Source of the DNA: Candidatus Apopatosoma intestinale
GTDB lineage: Bacteria; Bacillota; Clostridia; Oscillospirales; CAG-272
Reading direction: 5' to 3'
Length of the DNA stretch: 6,753 nt
NCBI GenBank assembly: GCA_018064545.1
Contig: JAGHUY010000297.1
Span: forward strand, 1 to 6,753
Notes under the pieces: generated by a model
Databases searched by the model: none
Told to the model about the DNA's origin: nothing
Seen by the model: only the letters and a program-made list of their open reading frames with translations
Program-made: the position numbers and the translations under genes
Shown: in pieces, positions 1-5,432 of the stretch
Position numbering within the stretch: the stretch's first letter is position 1
How the letters are laid out: every line of letters begins with the position of its first letter

Positions 1-839
1 TTGCGATATGGGACATTTCGGATTTCGACGGGGATTTTGATCTTTTGACGGCCAATCTGGTTCACGAAATGTTCCATTGTTTTCAGAACGAAAACGGCGA
101 AAGTCGATATCCGTCCGATTTGGAGTTGCTCATCTATCCGGACTCTCTTGAAAATTATGAGTTAAAGCAAACCGAAAACGCGATGCTCGCGGACAGCGTT
201 CTGTCCGGCAGGACGGTGGATTTGGGGAAAATCCTGCGGTGCAGAGGTCTTCGGGCAGGACTGATCGGGGCGGTGATCGGGCAGGAATATCGTGCCGAGA
301 CCATTGAGGGAGCCGCCGAATATGCCGGCATGACGGCACTTTTGCACCTTTCACCGGAAAAATATCGGGCAAGACTCGAAAAGTACTGTGCGATGATCGC
401 CGAGCCGTCGCCGCTCCTGTTTGACATTCGTCGGATTTGCTACTATACCGGTACGCTTTTGATGCTCCTCTATCGGAAAGCCGGGCTTGACGACTTTCCG
501 TTTACGGACAAGCCTCACTTTGAGACGGTGAAAGAAAAGACGGCGGAAGAAGGCATTGCCATCCGTTCTTATCCGGATATCCGGGAAATGCTCAGGGATA
601 CGGTAAAAAAGAGAGAAAAAGAAATCAGCAGTTTTCGGGAGAGTCATCCCGTTTTTACCGAGGCAAGAGGCTTTATCTGCGGATACGATCCCATGAACAT
701 GATCCGATGCGGGGACTTTATTCTATGCTCTCATTTCGTTTTCCTGAACGTGAGCGGAAAAACCCGGCAGATCATGCAACCAGTATTGCTTCAAATGGAG
801 AAGAATGATAGTTGTCATGTTGCCGGGTATTATCTGTAA
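1..839 (+). CDS. Putative zinc metalloprotease (HExxH, gluzincin-like), 5' end outside window
   Basis: The frame is open from the first complete codon at position 3 to the TAA at 837-839, giving 278 visible residues. The start lies upstream; the TTG at 45 is only an internal codon. HEMFH (63-77), preceded by NLV, matches the HExxH zinc-binding helix, in which the two histidines bind zinc and the glutamate is the catalytic base. About 80 residues later, ETIEGAAEY (297-323) resembles the helix that supplies the third zinc ligand in gluzincin peptidases, most likely the Glu at 306-308. No membrane segment or signal peptide is visible in this part. The last 20 or so residues are encoded by an imperfect inverted repeat (762-828), so the C-terminus may not be native. 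I do not recognise a named family, and substrate and location are unknown. The coding call is firm; the peptidase call rests on the motif pair and is moderate. Confidence 0.72.
   Translation, partial: AIWDISDFDGDFDLLTANLVHEMFHCFQNENGESRYPSDLELLIYPDSLENYELKQTENAMLADSVLSGRTVDLGKILRCRGLRAGLIGAVIGQEYRAETIEGAAEYAGMTALLHLSPEKYRARLEKYCAMIAEPSPLLFDIRRICYYTGTLLMLLYRKAGLDDFPFTDKPHFETVKEKTAEEGIAIRSYPDIREMLRDTVKKREKEISSFRESHPVFTEARGFICGYDPMNMIRCGDFILCSHFVFLNVSGKTRQIMQPVLLQMEKNDSCHVAGYYL
762..828. repeat. Imperfect inverted repeat / long hairpin at the 3' end of the protease gene
   Basis: The outer arms ACCCGGCA (762-769) and TGCCGGGT (821-828) are perfect complements. Pairing continues inward with small bulges: CATG, CAAC and AGTATTGCTTC on the left face GAAG, AAT, GTTG and CATG on the right, leaving a loop of about 7 bases near AAATGGA. 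The whole 67 bases could fold as one stem-loop. It lies inside the coding frame, ending 8 bases before the stop codon. No good T-run follows, so it is a poor intrinsic terminator. It could be a small palindromic element that entered the gene end, or an mRNA 3' stabilising hairpin. Confidence 0.6.
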
Positions 840-845
840 AATAAC

Positions 846-874
846 TTGACAAAAGTCCGGTGATGTGGTATGCT
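846..874 (+). promoter_or_regulatory. Sigma-A promoter of the DUF3795-like gene
   Basis: A perfect -35 TTGACA (846-851) and a -10 TATGCT (869-874) are separated by exactly 17 bases. Transcription would start near 881, leaving a leader of about 47 bases to the ATG at 928. This makes the gene an independent unit from the protease gene, which ends 6 bases upstream of the -35. Confidence 0.75.
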
Positions 875-927
875 TTCATTGCAAAAACGGTTTTGATGTA
901 GTCTTTTAACCTTGAAAGGAGCGTTTC

Positions 928-1365
928 ATGAAAACATTGTGCGGAATTGACTGTAAAGAAGTTTGCTCCATGTACAAAAACGGCTGTCCCGGATGCCGGG
1001 AAACGGACGGAAAACCTTTCGGCGGTGCTTGTGTTGCCGCGGAATGTGTCAGAACGGGCGGCGAAGAGGGACTGAGGTCTTTCAAGCAAAAAGTGGTAGA
1101 CGAAATCAACGCCTTGGGCATCCCGGAATTGACGGTAAAAGAGCTGTACTATCTGTCGGGTGCCTATGTCAATCTGGCTTACCCGATGGACGACGGTTCT
1201 CGGGTGAAATTTTTGGATGATAAAAAAGTCTATCTGGGCTGTCAGATCGAGCGAAAGGGGAACGACAGATGTTACGGCGTCGTCGCAAGCGAATCCTTTA
1301 TTCTCGTTTGCGAATACGGCTGTGAGGGAAAAGACCCGGTGCTGGTTGCCTATCGGAAAAGATAA
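928..1365 (+). CDS. Cysteine-rich DUF3795-like protein, probably metal binding
   Basis: This encodes 145 residues from an ATG preceded by AAAGGAG (915-921) at 6-base spacing. The first 40 residues carry seven cysteines (5, 9, 13, 20, 23, 35 and 40), including CGIDC and CPGCR. This is the layout of DUF3795 proteins, which are presumed to bind a metal or an iron-sulphur cluster; their function is unknown. The remainder, about residues 48-145, is a separate mixed alpha/beta part with further cysteines (CQI, RCYG, CEYGC) that I do not recognise. There is no signal peptide or membrane segment, so it is likely a cytoplasmic protein. It stands alone, with its own promoter upstream and a terminator right after the stop. 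The family call rests on the N-terminal cysteine pattern only. Confidence 0.82.
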   Translation: MKTLCGIDCKEVCSMYKNGCPGCRETDGKPFGGACVAAECVRTGGEEGLRSFKQKVVDEINALGIPELTVKELYYLSGAYVNLAYPMDDGSRVKFLDDKKVYLGCQIERKGNDRCYGVVASESFILVCEYGCEGKDPVLVAYRKR

Positions 1366-1409
1366 AAAAGAAGAGACGCCACGCGGCGTCTCTTCTTCTT
1401 TCTTACTTT
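1364..1409. terminator. Bidirectional intrinsic terminator between convergent genes
   Basis: A perfect 13-bp stem pairs 1368-1380 with 1385-1397 across the 4-base loop ACGC; its core is AAGAGACGCC/GGCGTCTCTT. Read on the minus strand, the stem is followed at once by a run of six T (1369-1364), an excellent terminator for the cotJ operon, whose stop codon ends 6 bases before the stem. Read on the plus strand, the tail is a looser pyrimidine tract (TTCTTTCTTACTTTC), adequate for the DUF3795-like gene. Confidence 0.9.
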
Positions 1410-2002
1410 CTGTCAAACGAGGGGTTGAAGGCGTAAAAGTTTTTGGCGTCCAGTCTCTCCTGAGCGATGCGCAGGGAATCGCCGAAGCGTTGGTAGTGAA
1501 CCAGTTCGCGTTCCCGCAGATACTTGATCGGGTCGCGCACGTCGGGGTCATCGACCAGACGCAGAATGTTGTCATACGTCACGCGTGCCTTTTGCTCGGC
1601 GGCGAGGTCCTCGTTCAGATCGGCGATCAGGTCGCCCTTAACGCCGACGTATTTCATATCAAACGGAACGCCGGCGGCCGAAGCGGGATAGAGCCCGAGC
1701 GTATGATCGACGAACGTGGTGTCATAGCCCGCCCGTTTGATCTCATCCACCGAGAGCCCTTTGGTCAGCTGATAGAGGATGGCGGCAATGATTTCCAGAT
1801 GCGCCAGTTCCTCGGTACCGATGTCGGTCAGCGTCCCGACGATTTCGCCGTAGGGAACAGAATAGCGCTGATGCAGATAGCGCATGGAGGCGGCCAGCTC
1901 CCCGTCGGCACCGCCGAGTTGACTCACGATGACCTTTGCGGCATTCGCGTTCGGCGTCTTGATTTTGACGGGGTATTGCAGTTTCTTATCATAAATCCAC
2001 AT
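1403..2002 (-). CDS. cotJC: Spore coat protein CotJC, manganese-catalase family
   Basis: The protein has 199 residues, the normal CotJC length. It opens with MWIYDKKLQYPVKI, typical of the family, and is a four-helix-bundle protein of the manganese catalase superfamily. Likely dimanganese ligands are Glu35 (GELAAS), Glu65 and His68 (EELAHLE), Glu136 (AAEQKAR) and His169 (ELVHY), so the site appears intact. By family knowledge it is deposited in the inner spore coat together with CotJA and may remove hydrogen peroxide. AAGGAGG (2020-2014) lies 11 bases before the ATG, and only 3 bases separate it from the cotJB stop. It is the last gene of the operon, expressed in the mother cell during sporulation, and is followed by the shared terminator. 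Confidence 0.95.
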   Translation of the reverse strand: MWIYDKKLQYPVKIKTPNANAAKVIVSQLGGADGELAASMRYLHQRYSVPYGEIVGTLTDIGTEELAHLEIIAAILYQLTKGLSVDEIKRAGYDTTFVDHTLGLYPASAAGVPFDMKYVGVKGDLIADLNEDLAAEQKARVTYDNILRLVDDPDVRDPIKYLRERELVHYQRFGDSLRIAQERLDAKNFYAFNPSFDRK

Positions 2003-2005
2003 ACG

Positions 2006-2263
2006 TTAGTTGGCCTCCTTTTCCCACGGGAACGGGGTGTCTACCCAGTTCCATGCGCCGGGGTCGGTATTGTCGTAGATGGTGAGCGGACCGAACCGAC
2101 CCGAATACTCGGAACGGAGTCTCGTCACGTTGTTCCGGTGGTCGGCATAGTATTCAAATGCCTTCCTGTCGAACGGATGGGTGTCCAGATACAGCACCGT
2201 TTCATAAACGGCAAAATCTTCGGCTTGCACCTTTCGGAGCAGATCACAACGGTTTTCGTTCAT
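2006..2263 (-). CDS. cotJB: Spore coat protein CotJB
   Basis: This is an 85-residue protein of CotJB type. Recognisable features are the N-terminal LLRKVQAEDFAVYE helix, the LYLDTHP motif (about residues 25-31), GPLTIYD in the middle and a tryptophan-rich end (WNWVDTPFPWE). CotJB is a small coat-associated protein needed for normal assembly of the CotJ components; it has no known enzymatic role. The ATG overlaps the cotJA stop as ATGA, and GGGAGG lies 8 bases upstream inside the end of cotJA, so translation of the two is probably coupled. Family membership is firm. Confidence 0.93.
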   Translation of the reverse strand: MNENRCDLLRKVQAEDFAVYETVLYLDTHPFDRKAFEYYADHRNNVTRLRSEYSGRFGPLTIYDNTDPGAWNWVDTPFPWEKEAN

Positions 2264-2517
2264 TGACTCATCCTCCCGCCGAAAAAGGGCTTGTCGAGTT
2301 CACGGAAGATCGTTCCGCGGCAAAAGCCTTCCGCGACCTCATACAGATTCTGAAAAGATTGATAGGGGGAATATACCATGGCGAGACTGCAACCGGACAG
2401 TTTGCCGCAGGTGTTTTCCGGACACTTTTCCGGCATGACGGGCGGTACCATGGTTTCTCTCGCGGGGCGGCCGATTCTTTCATAGCCGGAGCGCGTTTGG
2501 GTTCTTGGATATTCCAC
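2260..2517 (-). CDS. cotJA: Spore coat associated protein CotJA
   Basis: The C-terminal half carries the CotJA pattern CSLAMVYSPYQSFQNLYE ... GTIFRELDKPF. I place the start at the GTG at 2517 because AAAGGAG (2533-2527) sits 9 bases upstream. That gives 85 residues, close to the usual family length of about 80. The in-frame ATG at 2559 has no ribosome binding site and lies inside a perfect palindrome and close to the promoter candidate; the ATG at 2646 lies upstream of both. CotJA is the coat anchor that CotJC depends on in Bacillus. It is first in the cotJA-B-C operon, overlapping cotJB by 4 bases. Two extra cysteines (CPENTCGKLSGC) lie before the conserved core. Confidence 0.88.
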   Translation of the reverse strand: MEYPRTQTRSGYERIGRPARETMVPPVMPEKCPENTCGKLSGCSLAMVYSPYQSFQNLYEVAEGFCRGTIFRELDKPFFGGRMSQ

Positions 2518-2529
2518 GAGAAATTTCTC
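2518..2529. repeat. 12-base perfect palindrome between the cotJA ribosome site and start
   Basis: GAGAAATTTCTC is its own reverse complement. It starts immediately upstream of the GTG start and overlaps the last three bases of the AAAGGAG ribosome site on the minus strand. In RNA it can form only a very short stem, so a protein-binding role or chance is as likely as structure. Confidence 0.5.
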
Positions 2530-2540
2530 CTTTGCGTTAT

Positions 2541-2558
2541 TGAAGTCACGTGACTTCA
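2541..2558. repeat. 18-base perfect palindrome in the cotJ leader
   Basis: TGAAGTCACGTGACTTCA is a perfect dyad with 9-base half-sites. It lies 7 bases upstream of the cotJA ribosome binding site and directly downstream of the promoter candidate. As DNA it has the form of an operator for a dimeric regulator. As RNA it can form a 7-bp stem with an ACGT loop, which would sit at the very 5' end of the cotJ mRNA if the promoter is placed correctly. Confidence 0.7.
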
Positions 2559-2560
2559 TG

Positions 2561-2590
2561 ACAGTATATGCGCTTTTTCGACAAGGTGAC
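2561..2590 (-). promoter_or_regulatory. Candidate sporulation (sigma-E-type) promoter of cotJ
   Basis: On the minus strand TCACCTT (2589-2583) resembles the sigma-E -35 element. After 14 bases, TATACTGT (2568-2561) resembles the -10; CATATACT (2570-2563) is an alternative register with a shorter spacer. Matches are partial. The call leans on family knowledge that cotJ operons are transcribed by sigma-E in the mother cell. The start would fall near 2553-2557, at the palindrome. Confidence 0.38.
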
Positions 2591-2594
2591 AGAC

Positions 2595-2623
2595 TTGACA
2601 GAAAAAAAGAAGCATGATAAAAT
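2595..2623 (+). promoter_or_regulatory. Sigma-A promoter of the metallophosphoesterase gene
   Basis: A perfect TTGACA (2595-2600) lies 17 bases before TAAAAT (2618-2623). It points away from the cotJ operon, so the 134-base intergenic region is divergent. The expected start is near 2630, giving a short leader containing the ribosome site. Confidence 0.75.
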
Positions 2624-2651
2624 CGGAGAGAAAAGAGAGGGGGCAAGGCCT

Positions 2652-3101
2652 ATGAAAATCGTCATCATCAGCGACACGCACGGCGACCGGGAACGAATGG
2701 AGCGGGTTTTGCGTATCCATCCCGACGCGGATATCTATCTGCACGCGGGTGACAGTGAACTGGCAAGCGACGCCCTTTTTCCGTTTATCGGCGTGCGCGG
2801 CAACTGCGATTGGGGTTCCGATCTGCCGGAGGAGATCACGCTTCCGACACCGTATGGCAATCTCTATATAACGCATGGGCATCACGGGGTACTTCGCACC
2901 CGCGCGGAACTCCACCGACTGAACGCCCGGATTTTTGTGAGCGGGCACACTCACGTTCACGGGGCGATCCTGCGGGAAGACGGCTTTTTCTTCAATCCCG
3001 GTTCGCTGGCAAAACCCCGCGATGGGGAGAACGGAACCTATCTCGTTCTGAACGTGACGGAGAAAACGGTGACGTACCGTTTTTATGAAATGGCGTTTTA
3101 A
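2652..3101 (+). CDS. YfcE/MJ0936-type metallophosphoesterase
   Basis: This encodes 149 residues of the calcineurin-like phosphoesterase superfamily, small YfcE/MJ0936 group. These are cytoplasmic enzymes with a two-metal site that hydrolyse phosphodiesters; the physiological substrate is usually unknown. The metal and catalytic motifs are all present in order: SDTHGD (Asp8, His10), AGDSE (Asp34), RGNCD (Asn51), THGHH (His75) and GHTHVH (His99, His101), then NPGS. The start is the ATG at 2652, with AGAGGGGG (2636-2643) 8 bases upstream. Longer in-frame starts would begin inside the promoter and add an unrelated lysine-rich tail. It is monocistronic, ending in a terminator. In many Firmicutes this gene type sits beside the RdgB (ITPase) gene; here it does not. 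Confidence 0.93.
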   Translation: MKIVIISDTHGDRERMERVLRIHPDADIYLHAGDSELASDALFPFIGVRGNCDWGSDLPEEITLPTPYGNLYITHGHHGVLRTRAELHRLNARIFVSGHTHVHGAILREDGFFFNPGSLAKPRDGENGTYLVLNVTEKTVTYRFYEMAF

Positions 3102-3115
3102 ATTTTTGTAAAGAT

Positions 3116-3146
3116 GGAAGAAATCGGGTTGTTTTCTTCCTTTTTT
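3116..3146 (+). terminator. Intrinsic terminator of the metallophosphoesterase gene
   Basis: GGAAGAAA (3116-3123) pairs with TTTCTTCC (3133-3140) across a 9-base loop, followed by six T (3141-3146). The stem is AT-rich, so termination may be partial. The hairpin and T-run overlap the promoter of the next operon. Confidence 0.72.
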
Positions 3147-3156
3147 ATGTTACAAT
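3129..3156 (+). promoter_or_regulatory. Extended -10 promoter of the DUF1538-PII-peptidase operon
   Basis: TGTTACAAT (3148-3156) is a TG-extended -10. TTGTTT (3129-3134), 16 bases upstream, is a weak -35 lying in the loop and right arm of the terminator hairpin. The start would be near 3163, only about 17 bases before the TTG start codon, so there is no room for a long regulatory leader. Confidence 0.6.
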
Positions 3157-3179
3157 AGGAATGAAAGGGGGGACACGGA

Positions 3180-4703
3180 TTGAATCTAAAGTTAAAGCAA
3201 AAGATCATGGAATCGCTTTCGGCAGTTCTTCCGGTGACGGCCATCGTCTTTTTGCTCTGTGTTACCATTACGCCGATCCCCACGGCGCTCCTCATGCTGT
3301 TCTTTACGGGAGCACTTCTGCTCGTCGTCGGCATGGGCTTTTTTACCCTCGGTGCGGATATGGCGATGATGCCGATCGGCGAGCACGTCGGCAGACAACT
3401 GACCAAGACGACGAAACTGTGGCTGATCGCCATCTCCTGCTTTATCATCGGAGGTATCGTGACGATCGCCGAACCGGATTTACAGGTGTTGGCCGGTCAG
3501 ACGCCGGGCATTCCCGATCTGGTGCTGATTTTGGCCGTAGCGGGTGGCGTCGGGCTATTCTTGGTGCTCGCGTTCTTGCGCAGTCTGTTCGGACTCAGTC
3601 TGTCCCGCATTCTGCTGATCTGCTATGGGATCATTTTTATTCTCGCGATCTTCACGCCGAAGAACTTTTTAGCGGTGGCTTTTGACTCCGGCGGCGTGAC
3701 GACGGGCCCGATCACGGTGCCGTTCATCATGGCGCTCGGTCTCGGTCTTTCCACCATCGGACAGAACAAGAACGAGGGTAGTGACAGTTTCGGTCTGATC
3801 GCGCTTTGCTCGGTCGGCCCGATCCTCTCCGTGCTGATCCTCGGGATTGCGTTCCATACCGTGGAGGGCAGTTACACCCCGCTGGACATTCCGTCCGTGG
3901 AGACGACGCGCGACCTCGGCGTCCTTTTCGGAAAGGGGATCCCCACCTACATTCTCGAAGTTCTGAAAGCCGTTTCTCCTATTGTTATCTTCTTCGGTAT
4001 CTTTCAGATTTTTCTGCTGAAACTGCGCCGGAGACAACTCGGAAAGATCATCGTGGGGCTCGTCTACACGCTGATCGGACTGACGCTGTTCTTGACCGGC
4101 GTCAACGTCGGCTTCATGCCGATCGGCCACTATCTCGGAAGAGAATTGGCTTCGCTGGATTATAACTGGATCCTCGTACCGCTCGGGATGCTGATCGGTT
4201 TCTATATCGTCAAGGCCGAACCGGCCGTTGTGGTACTGAATAAACAGGTCGAGGACATCACGGAGGGTACGATCTCTCAAAAAACCATGATGACCGGCCT
4301 TTCCATCGGCATGGCGGTCTCCGTGGGCATCTCCATGGTGCGCGTGCTGACAGGGGTTTCCGTCATGTGGTTTTTGGTCCCCGGATACGTGATCGCGCTC
4401 GGGCTGTCCTTTGCTACGCCGAAAATCTTTACGGCGGTGGCATTCGACTCCGGCGGTGTGGCGTCCGGCCCGATGACGGCGACGTTCTTGCTCCCGTTTG
4501 CCATGGGTGCCTGTGAGGCCGTCGGCGGGGATATTCTCACCGACGCATTCGGCACGGTCGCCATGGTGGCCATGACGCCGCTGATCATCATTCAGGGAAT
4601 CGGTCTCTTGTATCAGATTAGGATTCGGGTGGATACTAAGAGAAAGGCACAGAAGATCGCGATACTGGAAGACGAGGTCATCGACCTTACTTCGGAGGAA
4701 TAG
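3180..4703 (+). CDS. DUF1538 family membrane protein, duplicated, probable transporter
   Basis: This 507-residue polytopic membrane protein is made of two homologous halves. Matching motifs recur about 250 residues apart: MPIGEHVGRQL (64-74) and MPIGHYLGREL (313-323); AEPD (97-100) and AEPA (346-349); TPKNFLAVAFDSGGVTTGP (159-177) and TPKIFTAVAFDSGGVASGP (413-431). This is the DUF1538 pattern, with roughly six membrane segments per half. The glycine-rich FDSGGV loops and AEP motifs suggest re-entrant, substrate-binding elements of a two-fold pseudosymmetric transporter; the substrate is unknown. The tail from about residue 480 is charged and cytoplasmic. The start is TTG at 3180, supported by GAAAGGGGGG upstream; Met10 is an alternative without a good site. 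It is first in an operon with a PII-like gene, a pairing that suggests ligand-dependent gating. Confidence 0.92.
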   Translation: MNLKLKQKIMESLSAVLPVTAIVFLLCVTITPIPTALLMLFFTGALLLVVGMGFFTLGADMAMMPIGEHVGRQLTKTTKLWLIAISCFIIGGIVTIAEPDLQVLAGQTPGIPDLVLILAVAGGVGLFLVLAFLRSLFGLSLSRILLICYGIIFILAIFTPKNFLAVAFDSGGVTTGPITVPFIMALGLGLSTIGQNKNEGSDSFGLIALCSVGPILSVLILGIAFHTVEGSYTPLDIPSVETTRDLGVLFGKGIPTYILEVLKAVSPIVIFFGIFQIFLLKLRRRQLGKIIVGLVYTLIGLTLFLTGVNVGFMPIGHYLGRELASLDYNWILVPLGMLIGFYIVKAEPAVVVLNKQVEDITEGTISQKTMMTGLSIGMAVSVGISMVRVLTGVSVMWFLVPGYVIALGLSFATPKIFTAVAFDSGGVASGPMTATFLLPFAMGACEAVGGDILTDAFGTVAMVAMTPLIIIQGIGLLYQIRIRVDTKRKAQKIAILEDEVIDLTSEE

Positions 4704-4706
4704 AGT

Positions 4707-5432
4707 ATGAGTAAAATGAATCTGATCGTCACGATCGTGAGCCGCGGAAAAGGCGCAGACGCCGGAGAGGTGTATCACGATTATCACATTCTGTCCACGG
4801 TACTGCGCGGACACGGAACGGCCAGTTCCGCGATGATGGACCTGCTCGGGCTCGATGAGCCGGAAAAGGACATCCTGCTCGGTGTGTCACTTTCCCGGGT
4901 GACGCCGCTTGTGCTGGCCGGACTCAGCGCCAAGATGAACTTTCTGCGTCCGGGCGGCGGAATCGCGTTTGCCGTTCCGCTTTCCGGTGTGAGCCGTGCC
5001 ATTTCCGACCATCTCTCTACGGGAGAAAATGAAGAAAACGGCGAAAGCCGCGAGGAGGAATATCCTATGAATGAAGAAAAATCTTACGATCTGATCATCG
5101 CTGAGGTCGATTCCGGTGCGACGGACATCGTGGTCAAAGCGGCCACGGAAGCCGGCGTTCACGGCGGTACCGTGGCGAAAACGCGCGATATTTCAGGCGA
5201 AGAAAAGAAGATTTTCGGCATCACCGTTCAGCCGGAAAAGGAGATCGTTCTGATGCTGGTGCCAAGCGAAATCCGCAATGACGCCATGAAGGCGATCTGT
5301 TCGGCGGTGCTTGCCGAAACGGGCGAGCACGCGCAGGTCTTCTCGCTTCCCGTATCGGCGGTCGCCGGTCTGAAAAAGACGGTTCCCGCGCCGGACGCGG
5401 AAAAGGAAACGGCAGAGGAGCAGGGCGAATAA
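4707..5432 (+). CDS. Tandem two-domain PII-like regulatory protein
   Basis: The 241 residues form two PII-like ferredoxin-fold domains. Domain 1 (about 3-100) starts MNLIVTIVSRGKG and carries RGHGTASSAMMDLLGL at the T-loop position. Domain 2 (about 126-225) starts YDLIIAEVDSG, carries HGGTVAKTR at the T-loop position, and continues KEIVLMLVPSE into its second helix. A charged, Glu-rich linker (105-124) joins them and the C-terminus is acidic. There is no canonical GlnB uridylylation tyrosine segment, so this is a PII-like family, not glutamine-nitrogen PII itself. PII-like proteins bind nucleotides or other small ligands and control a membrane partner; here the partner is probably the DUF1538 protein. 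GGAGGA (4694-4699) overlaps the end of that gene and 3 bases separate them, so translation is coupled. An internal AGGAGG site before Met121 may yield domain 2 alone. Confidence 0.86.
   Translation: MSKMNLIVTIVSRGKGADAGEVYHDYHILSTVLRGHGTASSAMMDLLGLDEPEKDILLGVSLSRVTPLVLAGLSAKMNFLRPGGGIAFAVPLSGVSRAISDHLSTGENEENGESREEEYPMNEEKSYDLIIAEVDSGATDIVVKAATEAGVHGGTVAKTRDISGEEKKIFGITVQPEKEIVLMLVPSEIRNDAMKAICSAVLAETGEHAQVFSLPVSAVAGLKKTVPAPDAEKETAEEQGE
5053..5069 (+). promoter_or_regulatory. Internal ribosome binding site and ATG before the second PII-like domain
   Basis: AGGAGGA (5053-5059), a near-perfect Shine-Dalgarno sequence, lies 7 bases before an in-frame ATG (5067-5069), Met121 of the PII-like protein. 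It is as good as the sites that start genes elsewhere in the window and falls exactly at the domain linker. Initiation here would make a 121-residue single-domain product. The same bases encode the Glu-Glu run of the linker, so chance is not excluded. Confidence 0.6.

Noticed and set aside
881..914. Leader of the DUF3795-like gene as a possible riboswitch
   Set aside because: It is under 50 bases with only a trivial AAAAC/GTTTT pairing, too short for a known aptamer.
772..1575. Long open frame on the minus strand (267 codons)
   Set aside because: It runs antisense through the DUF3795-like gene, its promoter and the terminator, has no ribosome site, and its translation has no recognisable domain.
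1217..2266. Long open frame on the plus strand (349 codons) opposite cotJC and cotJB
   Set aside because: It is the antisense shadow of two confidently identified coat genes and crosses the shared terminator.
3063..3084. Hairpin AAAACGGT/ACCGTTTT at the end of the metallophosphoesterase gene, resembling a terminator
   Set aside because: The T residues are mostly part of the stem, it lies within coding sequence, and a better terminator follows at 3116-3146.
3669..4814. Long His/Arg/Asp-rich open frame on the minus strand (381 codons)
   Set aside because: Its low-complexity charged composition is typical of a shadow opposite a hydrophobic membrane protein gene, and it has no ribosome site.
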